Positions 25,282 through 34,610 of a stretch of DNA of 43,484 nucleotides are shown here, in pieces. Under the pieces are notes generated by a model. That model ran no database searches and was not told where the DNA came from. It saw nothing but the letters and a program-made list of their open reading frames with translations. This DNA is from Bacteroidaceae bacterium. Its GTDB lineage: Bacteria; Bacteroidota; Bacteroidia; Bacteroidales; Bacteroidaceae. The position numbers were made by a program, and so were the translations under genes. The stretch spans positions 1 to 43,484 of the forward strand of contig CAAGNV010000064.1 of assembly GCA_900771425.1 (NCBI GenBank), read 5' to 3'. The number at the start of each line of letters is the position of its first letter. Position 1 is the first letter of the stretch.

Positions 25282-26250
25282 ATGAGCACAAATGACAAGC
25301 AATATGCAATAGGCGTTGACCTCGGCGGTACAAATACCGTATTCGGAGTGGTCAGCATCAATGGCAACATAATATGCGAAGGCAATATCAAGACACGCGA
25401 CTACCCTACCATCGAGCAATTCGTCGAAGCAGGCATTGAGTGTCTCAAGCCATTGATTGAACAAGTCGGAGGCATCAGGGTCATCAAGGGTATGGGCATC
25501 GGAGCACCAAACGGCAACATCCACAACGGCTGTATCGAGCTCGCGCCAAACTTGCCGTGGAAAGGTCAGGTACCTATCGCACAGATGTTTTCAGACCGGC
25601 TCGGCATACCTGTCTATCTGACAAACGATGCCAATGCAGCAGCACTTGGTGAAATGACGTTCGGTGCTGCACGTGGTATGAAGGATGTCATAGTCATAAC
25701 ACTCGGTACGGGTGTAGGCAGCGGAATCATAGTCAATGGTTCGTTGCTTTACGGTCACGACGGCATGGCCGGCGAACTCGGTCATGTCACCATGGTACGC
25801 GGCGAAGAAGGCAGATTGTGCGGTTGTGGTCGAACAGGATGCCTTGAAGCTTACTGCTCTGCAACCGGTGTAGCACGCACCGCACGCGAGATGCTTGCAA
25901 ATACCGACACACCAAGTCTGCTACGCAACAAAGCTCCAGAGCAGATTGAATCACTCGACGTCAGTATGGCAGCAGCCAAAGGAGACAAGCTGGCACTTGA
26001 CATATTTCAATTCACAGGCAATATGCTCGGCGAGGCATGCGCCGACTTCGCGGCATTCTCATCACCGGAAGCATTCATCTTCTTCGGCGGATTGACACGT
26101 GCCGGCGACCTCATCATGAAGCCAATCGAAGAAGCATATAACAACCACGTGATGCCAATATATAAAGGGAAAGCAAAATTCCTTGTATCCGAACTAATGG
26201 ACAGCAACGCAGCAGTCCTCGGCGCCAGTGCCATTGCCTGGAACGCATGA
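25282..26250 (+). CDS. ROK-family glucokinase
   Basis: The 322-residue sugar kinase phosphorylates glucose (or a related hexose) in the cytoplasm. The N-terminal ATP-binding loop is GVDLGGTNTVFGV. The catalytic Asp116 lies in TNDANAAALGE. The ROK signature includes GELGH (Glu165, His168) and the zinc site CGCGRTGC (Cys180, Cys182, Cys187 with His168). There is no N-terminal helix-turn-helix, so it is an enzyme, not a ROK repressor. The next gene, malQ, starts 28 bp later; MalQ releases glucose, which this kinase can use. Confidence 0.93.
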   Translation: MSTNDKQYAIGVDLGGTNTVFGVVSINGNIICEGNIKTRDYPTIEQFVEAGIECLKPLIEQVGGIRVIKGMGIGAPNGNIHNGCIELAPNLPWKGQVPIAQMFSDRLGIPVYLTNDANAAALGEMTFGAARGMKDVIVITLGTGVGSGIIVNGSLLYGHDGMAGELGHVTMVRGEEGRLCGCGRTGCLEAYCSATGVARTAREMLANTDTPSLLRNKAPEQIESLDVSMAAAKGDKLALDIFQFTGNMLGEACADFAAFSSPEAFIFFGGLTRAGDLIMKPIEEAYNNHVMPIYKGKAKFLVSELMDSNAAVLGASAIAWNA

Positions 26251-26278
26251 CACCAATAATCATAAAACACTACCAGCC

Positions 26279-28306
26279 ATGACCATTCACTTCCGCCTTG
26301 AGTACATCACCAAATGGGGTGAAAGTCTCGCCGTCCACCTTTCAGTAGGCACCGAGGCTCCACTCATCATACGCCTTGACACATCAGATGGACGCATCTG
26401 GCAAGGTGACTACGAACTGAAGTCAACGGCCGAAGTCATCACATATCGCTACGCCGTCTATACCTATGGCAACCAGACACGCATCGAAGTGGCTGTCATG
26501 CCACATATACTATTCCCCAAGCGCACACAGCAGGATTATTGGCAGGACGACTGGTGGCAGGATGTCCGCAAGGTGGCAGGTGTGGCTATTCCGGTCTTTG
26601 CCCTAAAAAGCGAAGGCAGTTTCGGCGTAGGCGATTTCGGCGACTTGAAACGACTCATCGAATGGGCAGAGCAAGTCGATCTGAAAGCAGTACAGATACT
26701 TCCCATCAACGATACCACCATATCGCATCAATGGACTGACTCATACCCATACAACAGTATATCAATCTACGCCCTTCACCCACAGTATCTCGATCTCCGT
26801 CAGCTAGGCAAGTTGAAGGACGCCAAGCTCAACAAGGAATTTGAGCGCAAGCGCCGGCAACTCAATTCACTGCCACAAATCGACTATGTGGCAGTCAACA
26901 ATGCCAAGATGGACTACATACGGCTCATCTACGCACAGGATGGAGAGAAGACATTGGCATCGCCGACGTTCAAGTCCTTCTTCAAGAAAAATGCCTATTG
27001 GCTTCGCCCGTACGCCGTATTCTCGTATCTGCGCGATGAGTTCGGAACAGCCGAGTTCGGCAAATGGCCAAAGTTCAGCAAGTATGATGAAGCAGAAGTC
27101 AATGAACTGGCTGCAAAATGCGACAAACTCAATTTCTTCTATTACATACAGTACCACCTTCATCGCCAGTTGCTCGATGCCGGTAACCTCGCACGTCGAA
27201 AGAACATCATACTGAAAGGTGACATACCTATCGGCATCAGTCGTGAAAGCGTCGAGGCATGGGTCGAACCATACTATTTCAATATGGACAAGCAGACCGG
27301 TGCCCCACCTGACATGTTCTGCGACGACGGACAGAACTGGGGATTCCCTACTTACAACTGGGAATCGATGGAACGTGACGGCTACCAGTGGTGGATGCGC
27401 CGAATGCAGAAGATGGCAGAATACTTCTCTGCCTACCGCATCGACCACCTACTCGGTTTCTTCCGCATTTGGCAAATTCCACAGCCACACAAGAGTGGGT
27501 TGATGGGTACGTTTGCCCCAGCGTTGCCATTGTCCGTCGAAGAAATCGAAGGATACAAAATGAAGTTCCATGAGGAGATGTTCATCGCCGACTCAAAGCG
27601 CAGCGACCACTACCATCCACGCATTTCGGCGAAGTCGGAGCCGACATACAAGTCACTGCAACAGGAAGAACAATGGGCATTCGACGCACTCTACGAACAT
27701 TTCTTCTACCAGCGGCACAACCACTTCTGGTACAAAGAGGCAATGAAGAAGTTACCGGTCCTGACACGCTCCACTCAGATGATTGTATGCGGCGAAGACC
27801 TTGGCATGGTGCCACAGTGCGTGCAATGGGTTATGAATGAACTTAACATACTGAGTCTTGAGATCCAGAGTATGCCGAAGGAGATGGGAGTGGAATTTGG
27901 TTGGTTGCCAAACTATCCAGAGTTGTCAGTATGCACCATATCGTCTCACGACACACCTACTCTGCGCGGATGGTGGGAAGAGGACTACGACCGTGCACAG
28001 CGCTACTACACAAACGTGCTCCACCTCGAAGGCGACGCGCCAAAGCAGGCACCGGGTTGGATATGCGAAAAGATCATTCGAAACCATCTTGAATGTCCGT
28101 CAGCATTGTGCATACTCACACTGCAAGACTGGCTCGCTATCGACGAGGACCTTCGCCATCCAGTAGCAGCCGACGAGCGCATCAACGTGCCATCGAATCC
28201 ACGTCACTACTGGCGTTACCGTATGCACATAACTCTCGAAGACCTCATCGAGGACAAACAGTTCACACAAATTCTCAACGACTTAATTCATAAGTGCAAC
28301 CGATGA
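26279..28306 (+). CDS. malQ: 4-alpha-glucanotransferase, shortened DPE2-like form
   Basis: I chose the ATG at 26279 (MTIHFRLEYITKWGE), where homology to a starch-binding CBM20 module starts. The 675-residue enzyme moves maltodextrin segments between chains and frees glucose. A CBM20-like domain (about 1-90) precedes the GH77 catalytic domain. Catalytic residues are visible: Asp389 in RIDHLLGFF (nucleophile), Glu506 in CGEDLGMVP (acid/base) and Asp558 in SSHDTPTLRG. Plant-type DPE2 relatives in Bacteroidetes are usually near 890 residues with two CBM20 modules. Only one is present here, so the N-terminus is shorter than usual. The upstream frame has no room for a second module because it runs into the glucokinase gene. 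Confidence 0.93.
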   Translation: MTIHFRLEYITKWGESLAVHLSVGTEAPLIIRLDTSDGRIWQGDYELKSTAEVITYRYAVYTYGNQTRIEVAVMPHILFPKRTQQDYWQDDWWQDVRKVAGVAIPVFALKSEGSFGVGDFGDLKRLIEWAEQVDLKAVQILPINDTTISHQWTDSYPYNSISIYALHPQYLDLRQLGKLKDAKLNKEFERKRRQLNSLPQIDYVAVNNAKMDYIRLIYAQDGEKTLASPTFKSFFKKNAYWLRPYAVFSYLRDEFGTAEFGKWPKFSKYDEAEVNELAAKCDKLNFFYYIQYHLHRQLLDAGNLARRKNIILKGDIPIGISRESVEAWVEPYYFNMDKQTGAPPDMFCDDGQNWGFPTYNWESMERDGYQWWMRRMQKMAEYFSAYRIDHLLGFFRIWQIPQPHKSGLMGTFAPALPLSVEEIEGYKMKFHEEMFIADSKRSDHYHPRISAKSEPTYKSLQQEEQWAFDALYEHFFYQRHNHFWYKEAMKKLPVLTRSTQMIVCGEDLGMVPQCVQWVMNELNILSLEIQSMPKEMGVEFGWLPNYPELSVCTISSHDTPTLRGWWEEDYDRAQRYYTNVLHLEGDAPKQAPGWICEKIIRNHLECPSALCILTLQDWLAIDEDLRHPVAADERINVPSNPRHYWRYRMHITLEDLIEDKQFTQILNDLIHKCNR

Positions 28307-28333
28307 ATCACCCATCGGCACACAACGAAATCA

Positions 28334-29689
28334 ATGATTGATTACAACATATTATCAGGCAAGCGCATTGCTTTCTTCACACTCGGGTGCAAACTCAATT
28401 TTGCCGAGAGTTCTACACTCGCCGAGATGCTCATGCAGCATGGTGCGGTAAAGGCAAAACGCGGCGAGACGGCAGACATCTGCATCGTCAACACCTGCAC
28501 CGTCACCTCGGTGTCCGACAGCAAATGCCGCCAAGCCATCCACAAGATAATAAAGGAGAACCCAGGTGCATTCGTTGCAGTCACTGGTTGCTATGCTCAA
28601 TTACAGCCACAGGTCATCGGCGACATTCCAGGTGTTGACCTTGTGATAGGCGCACAGCAGCGCAGCGACCTCATACCTCAGATGTGTTATATGATGGAAG
28701 CACGGCAAGCGGGCGATACACAACAGTCAGCCATCGCTTCCAAGACAGACCCACAGCCGTTAACGCCAGACGAGGCAAGTAAGGTCGCATCGTTTTTTCC
28801 TTCATGTTCACACGGCGACCGCACTCGCTATTTCCTTAAGGTTCAAGATGGTTGCAACTATTTCTGCACATATTGTACCATACCGATGGCACGAGGCAGA
28901 AGCCGTAACGGGAGCATCGAATCGATGGTGCGTCAAGCCGAGCAAGTGGCAGCAGACGGAGGAAAGGAGATTGTGATTACCGGTGTCAATATCGGAGACT
29001 TCGGCCGTACGACAAAAGAGTCGTTTTTCGACCTTGTCCAAGCCCTCGACCGCATTGAAGGCATTGAACGTTACCGCATTTCATCGATTGAACCAAACTT
29101 GCTCACAGACGAAATCATTGAGTTCTGCGCACGTTCGCAGCGATTTATGCCCCACTTCCACATACCGTTGCAGAGTGGATGCGACGAAGTGTTGAAACTC
29201 ATGCACCGTCATTACGACACCGAACTATTCCGGCACAAGATAGATAAAATCAAGGAATTGATGCCTAACTGTTTCATCGGAGTCGATGTAATGACAGGCA
29301 CGCGAGGCGAAACCCAGGAATATTTCGACCGTGCGTATCAGTTCATCGAGAGTCTGCCAGTCAGCCAGTTGCACGTATTCACATATTCCGAACGCCCAGG
29401 CACCAAGGCATTGGAAATTCCTCACATAGTAACTCCAGCCGAGAAGCATGAACGCACACAGCAACTCATTGCCCTCTCTGACAAGAAACTACACGACTTT
29501 TACGCACAGCACATCGGAACCAAAGCCAAAGTACTGATGGAGCATACATCACGCCGCAACAAACCGATGAATGGATTCACCGAGAACTACATACGTGTAG
29601 AAATGCCTAACCGTCCGGAGTTCGACAACAAGATTATAGAAGTCGTACTCGGCGAATTCAACAGCGACGGCACGGCACTCACCTGCTAA
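28334..29689 (+). CDS. mtaB: tRNA ct6A/t6A37 methylthiotransferase
   Basis: The 451-residue radical SAM enzyme adds a methylthio group to threonylcarbamoyl-adenosine 37 of tRNA. The UPF0004 N-terminal domain begins FFTLGCKLNFAESS, with further cluster cysteines in VNTCTV and VTGCYAQ. The radical SAM motif is Cys174, Cys178 and Cys181 in DGCNYFCTYCTIP. The C-terminal TRAM-like region has VLMEHTSRR and GFTENYIRVE. GCKLN and overall length point to MtaB rather than MiaB or RimO. It lies 27 bp after malQ, in an operon without obvious functional link. Confidence 0.93.
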   Translation: MIDYNILSGKRIAFFTLGCKLNFAESSTLAEMLMQHGAVKAKRGETADICIVNTCTVTSVSDSKCRQAIHKIIKENPGAFVAVTGCYAQLQPQVIGDIPGVDLVIGAQQRSDLIPQMCYMMEARQAGDTQQSAIASKTDPQPLTPDEASKVASFFPSCSHGDRTRYFLKVQDGCNYFCTYCTIPMARGRSRNGSIESMVRQAEQVAADGGKEIVITGVNIGDFGRTTKESFFDLVQALDRIEGIERYRISSIEPNLLTDEIIEFCARSQRFMPHFHIPLQSGCDEVLKLMHRHYDTELFRHKIDKIKELMPNCFIGVDVMTGTRGETQEYFDRAYQFIESLPVSQLHVFTYSERPGTKALEIPHIVTPAEKHERTQQLIALSDKKLHDFYAQHIGTKAKVLMEHTSRRNKPMNGFTENYIRVEMPNRPEFDNKIIEVVLGEFNSDGTALTC

Positions 29690-29722
29690 CACCCACAACA
29701 ACTGCCAAAACTACAAGATTAC

Positions 29723-30742
29723 ATGTCAACAAAAGTCTCAATAGTAATACTCAACTGGAACGGCGCAGATATGATGCGCAAGTACCTGCCTTCAGTCATC
29801 GAACACTCAAAGATTGACGGAGTGGAAGTCGTTGTTGCCGATAACGGTTCGACCGACGGTTCCGTCGATATGTTGCACCGTGAATTTCCGGGCATCAAGG
29901 TGATTGCCTTCGACCGCAACTATGGTTTTGCCGACGGCTACAACAAGGCATTTGAACAGATTGAAGCCGAATATTTCCTGTTGCTCAACAGCGACGTAGA
30001 GGTTCGTCAGGACAACTGGCTGTCGTTGATGATTGACTATATGGACACACATCAAGATGTATGTGCCTGCCAGCCTAAACTGATGAAACTGACCGATGTC
30101 GGTTCCCGTCCGTTCGAGTATGCAGGAGCCGCCGGTGGGTTCATCGACAAGTACGGCTACCCTTATTGCCGTGGAAGAATCTTCAACTCGTTGGAAAACG
30201 ACCACGGGCAGTACGACACAATAGTTCCGCTGCACTGGGCAACAGGCGCTGCACTCATGGTACGCAGCAAGTGTTACCGTGAGGTCGGCGGGCTCGACGG
30301 TCGTTTCTTTGCTCACATGGAAGAGATTGACCTCTGCTGGCGAATGCGAATTGCTGGTGGTACAATCGTATGTATTCCAAGTAGTTCAGTCTATCACCTC
30401 GGTGGTGCCACGCTCAGCCAGGGCAATCCCCGCAAGACATTCCTCAACTTCCGCAACAACCTGCTGATGCTGCACAAGAACCTGCCGCTGAGTCAGCTGA
30501 ACACAGTATTATTCGTTCGCCACATACTCGACTTAGTCGCTGCATTCAAGTTCCTTTGCTGGGGTGACATAGCCAACATGAAGGCAGTGCTCAATGCCAC
30601 AAGCGAGTTTCGCCGAATCCGCTACGACTTCGAACGTACGCCAGGTGCTGACCGTATCGACAACAAACTAAGTTCGTTCTCTATACTTTGGCAATACTAC
30701 GTCAAGGGGAAGCACGTATTCAGCGAACTGCCCAAATCATAG
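29723..30742 (+). CDS. GT2-family glycosyltransferase
   Basis: The 339-residue protein has the GT-A fold of family 2. The N-terminus is VSIVILNWNGADMM, nucleotide-sugar binding residues lie in VVADNGSTDGSVDML, the metal-binding DxD-like motif is LLNSDVEV, and the acceptor-side motif is FAHMEEIDLCWRM. It resembles rhamnosyltransferase-like enzymes that build cell-surface polysaccharide. There is no strong membrane span; a weak hydrophobic segment lies near 260-275. It is the last gene of the 25282-30742 operon, 33 bp after mtaB. Confidence 0.9.
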   Translation: MSTKVSIVILNWNGADMMRKYLPSVIEHSKIDGVEVVVADNGSTDGSVDMLHREFPGIKVIAFDRNYGFADGYNKAFEQIEAEYFLLLNSDVEVRQDNWLSLMIDYMDTHQDVCACQPKLMKLTDVGSRPFEYAGAAGGFIDKYGYPYCRGRIFNSLENDHGQYDTIVPLHWATGAALMVRSKCYREVGGLDGRFFAHMEEIDLCWRMRIAGGTIVCIPSSSVYHLGGATLSQGNPRKTFLNFRNNLLMLHKNLPLSQLNTVLFVRHILDLVAAFKFLCWGDIANMKAVLNATSEFRRIRYDFERTPGADRIDNKLSSFSILWQYYVKGKHVFSELPKS

Positions 30743-30766
30743 TCCACACTCATACATATCCTTGCC

Positions 30767-30832
30767 CAGTACTTCATGGTCGGTACTGCAGTACTTCATG
30801 GTCGGTACTGGAGTACCAAGCAGGAAGGACTG
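30767..30832. repeat. Array F: 22-bp tandem dyad units
   Basis: Units start at 30767, 30789 and 30811. The first two are identical over all 22 bases and have the arms CAGTAC and GTACTG around ten bases. The third (GAGTACC to GGACTG) is diverged but in register. The array is between converging genes, just before the shared terminator. Confidence 0.9.
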
Positions 30833-30875
30833 AGGTTACGACCATATCTTCATGAGCACACGGACATAGGTATAA

Positions 30876-30927
30876 ACAAGCGAAAGTGGCATACTGTCAA
30901 TCATGATAGTATGCCACTTTCGCTTGT
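30876..30927. terminator. Bidirectional terminator between converging operons
   Basis: A perfect 20-bp stem (30876-30895 with 30908-30927) with a 12-nt loop. It lies between the GT2 gene (+) and the phosphatase gene (-), so it can serve both. Confidence 0.88.
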
Positions 30928-30948
30928 TGTCAGTTCGAACAGTATGTC

Positions 30949-32301
30949 TTAGAACGGCATCATTGGCCAGCGAGGCATCTGGCGAGGCTGTTCCTTCTCT
31001 TCAGGATACTTTGCACGGAAGTCAGCGAGTTTCTTGGTAAAGTACTCACGGAAGTCAGTCCATCGGTAATAAGGGAAGTTGGTTGTCGGCAGAGGCAATG
31101 TGGCTTCCGACTCGTTGAGAAGGACTTTCATCAGTATGTCGCCTTGCTTTTTACCCTTAGGACGATAGAATACAATCTGCACGTTACAAGCCATTGGATA
31201 GATGCGGTAACCTACCCACTGCTCGTCGAGTTTCATCAAGTCAGTTACTGAGCGTCCGCAACTGTCGAGTTCCATAAGGCATGCCAACGGCATGAGTGCC
31301 ACTTCGTGACCATAGCGCAGCGTAGCACCGTGCCAGTCCTTGCGGTTTACCACTGTGTCAGCAGTTTCGATAATGTTATTCAACAGGTTATACTGTGAGA
31401 ACTGCTGAACGCCTCCTGTCTGTGGTGCAGCTCCGTGTTGCAGGTACCAGTCGATATTCTTGATTCGCCACTGGTCGTATAGTTCGTCATTGGTGAAGAA
31501 GTCGAGTATGTCAACCCCCTCGGCATGGCTCTGCATGTTGGTAGCGGCATTATATACGCTGTTCATGAACCGGCCGCCCCCCTTGAGACTGTCGGCGATG
31601 TATGCCTGACTGCTGAACAGTTGGGCGCAGAATCGTTCAGGGTGAGTGAATGCCTTGTTGGCTTCGTCCATTGCCTTGCGGCGCTCGTCGGAGTTCTGGA
31701 GTCGGCGAAGCACGGGTTCGGTACCGCGGTTCATATATGACTGGTATGACTCGCTGGCATCGTTCACGAACTTCATGTCTGGGTTGAATGCATAAATCAC
31801 CTTGCTCGCTGCCGTCATCGACATCTCGCAACGTAACACGGTGGTACTGCGCGCATTGACATCGGCATTGCCACTGAATACCTCTGGGAAGTTCTGTGTC
31901 ATGCGTCGTGCGATGCCTTCGTGCTGACGGTGGCCTACGCTGGTCAGTTCGCCGAGGCGCTTCACAGTGTATGGATAGAACTGCTGCATCCTGTCGAGCA
32001 GTTCCTGACCCTTGGCTGTCAAGACGCCATCCTTCTTTGCCTTTTCAAGTTGGTCGATGATTCCCTTGTATTCGTTGTCATTGAGCAGCCAGCGGGCACC
32101 ATGACGGCCATAATGGCTGATATAGAACGGTTCGTAGCCTTTCGGTGCTTTTGTCAGTTGTTTAAGTGGAACGAGGTCATAATCAAGATAGTTGCCTCCT
32201 GAGCGCTGAGGTATCTCGCGGATTTCCTCACGTGCCGTCTGTGCCTGCATCATGGCACACGACAGCAGGCAACAAGCGATTGTAAAAACAGTTTTTCTCA
32301 T
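30949..32301 (-). CDS. Secreted histidine phosphatase, Minpp-like
   Basis: The 450-residue protein belongs to the clade-2 histidine phosphatases. A signal peptide (about 1-21, ending MQA) precedes the catalytic RHG motif with His67 in HYGRHGARW. The proton-donor motif is His332-Glu333 in RYGHEVAL, the HAE form typical of multiple inositol polyphosphate phosphatases rather than the HD of acid phosphatases. Bacteroides Minpp enzymes degrade phytate, so inositol phosphate breakdown in the periplasm or outside the cell is likely. It is the third gene of the pyrF operon, 34 bp after the previous gene. Confidence 0.85.
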   Translation of the reverse strand: MRKTVFTIACCLLSCAMMQAQTAREEIREIPQRSGGNYLDYDLVPLKQLTKAPKGYEPFYISHYGRHGARWLLNDNEYKGIIDQLEKAKKDGVLTAKGQELLDRMQQFYPYTVKRLGELTSVGHRQHEGIARRMTQNFPEVFSGNADVNARSTTVLRCEMSMTAASKVIYAFNPDMKFVNDASESYQSYMNRGTEPVLRRLQNSDERRKAMDEANKAFTHPERFCAQLFSSQAYIADSLKGGGRFMNSVYNAATNMQSHAEGVDILDFFTNDELYDQWRIKNIDWYLQHGAAPQTGGVQQFSQYNLLNNIIETADTVVNRKDWHGATLRYGHEVALMPLACLMELDSCGRSVTDLMKLDEQWVGYRIYPMACNVQIVFYRPKGKKQGDILMKVLLNESEATLPLPTTNFPYYRWTDFREYFTKKLADFRAKYPEEKEQPRQMPRWPMMPF

Positions 32302-32334
32302 GATATTTTAGGTATTTATTGATTGAGTTAGAGG

Positions 32335-32811
32335 TTATTCGGTCATCAAAGCGGTAATCTTCTCCAGCCACTTTCGGTCGGTGTCATCGAAGGTATTGAG
32401 TTCGCGCGAATCGATGTCGAGTACTGCAATAACTTGACGATTTGTTATTTCATGGCAGTCTTTGCTTGATGCAAACATCGGAACTACGATTTCGCTGCGT
32501 GACTCGCTGCTGCATGCTATGTGTCCCGGGAACTGCTCGACATCGGGCACCACGACTGTCGCCTGACGTTGCCATGCAGTGCCACATACTCCCCGGCCAA
32601 ACGGTATTCGTGTACAAGCCAGAGGTCCCTGAAACGGGCCGAGCACCAATTGGTTGGCATCAACCCGGTAGAAACCAGTCCACCAGAATCCGAAGGTCTC
32701 ATACAACAAAGCAGCCACGTTAGCCATGTTGGCTATCGTATCGGTCTCGTCAGCAATGAGTTCCTTTACCTGCTGATATGCCGTCGTGTATTTTTGTTCC
32801 TTGTCTGTCAT
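32335..32811 (-). CDS. Free methionine-(R)-sulfoxide reductase (GAF domain)
   Basis: The 158-residue protein is a single GAF domain of the fRMsr type, which reduces free Met-R-sulfoxide with thioredoxin. Three cysteines, Cys66 (LACTRIPFG), Cys76 (GVCGTAW) and Cys100 (HIACSSES), have the same 10- and 24-residue spacing as the catalytic cysteines of the E. coli enzyme (Cys84, Cys94, Cys118). The family marks SRSEIVVP and VLDIDS are present. The start overlaps the pyrF stop by four bases (ATGA). Confidence 0.92.
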   Translation of the reverse strand: MTDKEQKYTTAYQQVKELIADETDTIANMANVAALLYETFGFWWTGFYRVDANQLVLGPFQGPLACTRIPFGRGVCGTAWQRQATVVVPDVEQFPGHIACSSESRSEIVVPMFASSKDCHEITNRQVIAVLDIDSRELNTFDDTDRKWLEKITALMTE

Positions 32812-33626
32812 TTCAGCAGTTCAGCCATCTGCATCTGTACTTCCTTTGCCTTTTCGCCAGCCACTTCGGCAAAGCGCTCTGTAGCATCAGCATAAATGAT
32901 TGCACGCGACGAATTGACAATCAGTCCGCAGTCGCCTGGCACCATTCCGTACTGGCATACTTCTTCAAGGCTGCCGCCCTGTGCACCGATTCCCGGTACA
33001 AGCAGGAAGTGGCGTGGTGCGATGCGTCGGATGTCCTCGAACATACGGCCTTGAGTAGCACCAACGACATACATCATCTGTTCGTCGCTTGCCCACTCCT
33101 GGCTCTTTCGCATCACCTTTTCAAAGAGTCGTTCGCCCTCTGTATCAGCAGTCAGTTGGAAGTCATGGCTGCCTTTATTGCTTGTGAGCGCAAGCAAGAT
33201 GACCCATTTGTCCTCGTACCCGAGGAACGGAGTGACGCTGTCCTCGCCCATATATGGTGCAATCGTAAGTGCATCGACCTGCATCTCCTCGAAGAATGCG
33301 CGGGCATACATCTTGCTCGTGTTGCCTATGTCGCCGCGCTTGGCATCAGCGATGATGAGGTGGTCGGGATAATTCTGCTTCAAGTAATCGATGGTCTTCT
33401 CGAAAGCCAGCCAACCCTTCATGCCACCACATTCGTAGAATGCGAGATTCGGCTTGTATGCAATGCAGTAAGGAGCAGTGGCATCGATAATCTGTCGGTT
33501 GAACTCGAAAATCGGGTCATCGGCAGTCAGCAGGTGCTGTGGGATTTTCTTTATGTCGGTGTCGAGACCTACGCAGAGGAAGGTCTTCTTCGTCTGAATT
33601 TGATTGATGAGTTGCTGTCGGTTCAT
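32808..33626 (-). CDS. pyrF: Orotidine 5'-phosphate decarboxylase (type 2)
   Basis: The 272-residue enzyme makes UMP from OMP. Family marks are FLCVGLDTDIKKIP near the N-terminus, the catalytic DAKRGDIGNTSKMYA, and LVPGIGAQGG followed by SSRAIIYA near the C-terminus. Length and the DAKRGDI form fit the longer type 2 subfamily. The promoter at 33664-33694 lies directly upstream and reads this gene, the fRMsr gene and the phosphatase. Confidence 0.95.
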   Translation of the reverse strand: MNRQQLINQIQTKKTFLCVGLDTDIKKIPQHLLTADDPIFEFNRQIIDATAPYCIAYKPNLAFYECGGMKGWLAFEKTIDYLKQNYPDHLIIADAKRGDIGNTSKMYARAFFEEMQVDALTIAPYMGEDSVTPFLGYEDKWVILLALTSNKGSHDFQLTADTEGERLFEKVMRKSQEWASDEQMMYVVGATQGRMFEDIRRIAPRHFLLVPGIGAQGGSLEEVCQYGMVPGDCGLIVNSSRAIIYADATERFAEVAGEKAKEVQMQMAELLK

Positions 33627-33663
33627 GTCTTTTTTGTTTTATGCGTTGAGTTTCGTGCAAGTA

Positions 33664-33694
33664 CAAAGTTACTTTGTCCCAAAACAAGTGCAAA
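33664..33694 (-). promoter_or_regulatory. Promoter of the pyrF operon
   Basis: On the minus strand TTTG (33691-33694), 19 nt, TAACTTTG (33664-33671). This matches the consensus fully and lies 38 bp upstream of the ATG. Confidence 0.8.
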
Positions 33695-33839
33695 TATAAC
33701 AAATTACAGCGAGATAGAAGGCGCGTGAGGCAGACTTTTTCCGATTTTGAGCTGTTTTTGTCCGAGGCAGCAACGATTATTGACTTCAGGACAACGAATT
33801 GACAGCAAAAACCTTACCGCTGGCATAATGTATCGCGTA

Positions 33840-33871
33840 TTTGGTCAGTTCGTTTTTATTGCGTATCTTTG
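33840..33871 (+). promoter_or_regulatory. Promoter of the WbqC-like gene
   Basis: TTTG (33840-33843), 20 nt, TATCTTTG (33864-33871). The predicted start near 33878 shows that translation cannot begin at the earlier ATGs (33747, 33828), which supports the ATG at 33921. Confidence 0.75.
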
Positions 33872-33920
33872 CAACCGAAACCGTAGCCACCACATGCTAC
33901 ACCTTTATATATATTATAAA

Positions 33921-34472
33921 ATGACAACAGCATACCTACCACCCCTCAGTTGGTGGCACCAATGGCTCAGCGAAGGCATGCCGCAACTTGACCTCAATGT
34001 GCCTTACGGCAAGCGCATGGGAATCAACCGGTGCGACATCGACTCGCCGAACGGCAAGTTGCAGCTCACCGTCCCCATAGCCAAGCCCGACATCAACATG
34101 ACAGACAAACGTCTGACCATAAAAGACATACAGATCAGCGAGCATGGCGATTGGCGACACAAGCACTGGCACGCTCTTCAGTCGTCGTACTACAACAGTC
34201 CATTCTTTGAATACTATCAAGACGATTTCCGGTCAATCTACGAACAGCAGCACGACGGTATCGCCGATTTCAATCAAGCGCTCATTGACCTTTGTGCCGA
34301 ACTGATGGGCATCAATCCGTCGGCAGAAGCAATCCTGAAGAACGACAGTACGCAGAGGCAGTTCGGCAAGCCATATTATCAGGTATTTGCCTACAAGCAT
34401 GGTTTTCTGTCCGACCTCAGCATATTCGACTTGCTCATGAACATGGGGCCAGAGTCACTGCTATACCTTTGA
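33921..34472 (+). CDS. WbqC-family protein
   Basis: I chose the ATG at 33921 because the promoter lies downstream of all earlier ATGs in the frame. The 183-residue product has the WbqC-like pattern: AYLPPLSWWHQWL, then NRCDIDSPNGKLQLTVPI, then DWRHKHWHALQSSYYNSPFFEYY, then ADFNQALIDLCAEL. Members are associated with O-antigen or other surface-glycan loci, and the biochemical role is poorly defined. No neighbour on this strand forms an operon with it. Confidence 0.85.
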   Translation: MTTAYLPPLSWWHQWLSEGMPQLDLNVPYGKRMGINRCDIDSPNGKLQLTVPIAKPDINMTDKRLTIKDIQISEHGDWRHKHWHALQSSYYNSPFFEYYQDDFRSIYEQQHDGIADFNQALIDLCAELMGINPSAEAILKNDSTQRQFGKPYYQVFAYKHGFLSDLSIFDLLMNMGPESLLYL

Positions 34473-34610
34473 CAGACCAGCGTCAATCGATTTGCCAAGA
34501 GACTCCAGAACGAATAAAGGGGCAGGAAACATGCGATGCATACTGTACCTATAATATCGCTGTTACCTGCCAGAACTATTTTTCTTTGCTTCGGTAAGAA
34601 TTCTCAAGCA

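Noticed and set aside
32778..33728. 316-codon plus-strand frame across pyrF
   Set aside because: It is opposite to pyrF, which has full family motifs and a consensus promoter; the frame extends through the promoter region.
33747..33920. N-terminal extension of the WbqC-like protein
   Set aside because: The consensus promoter (33840-33871) lies inside it, so it would not be transcribed.
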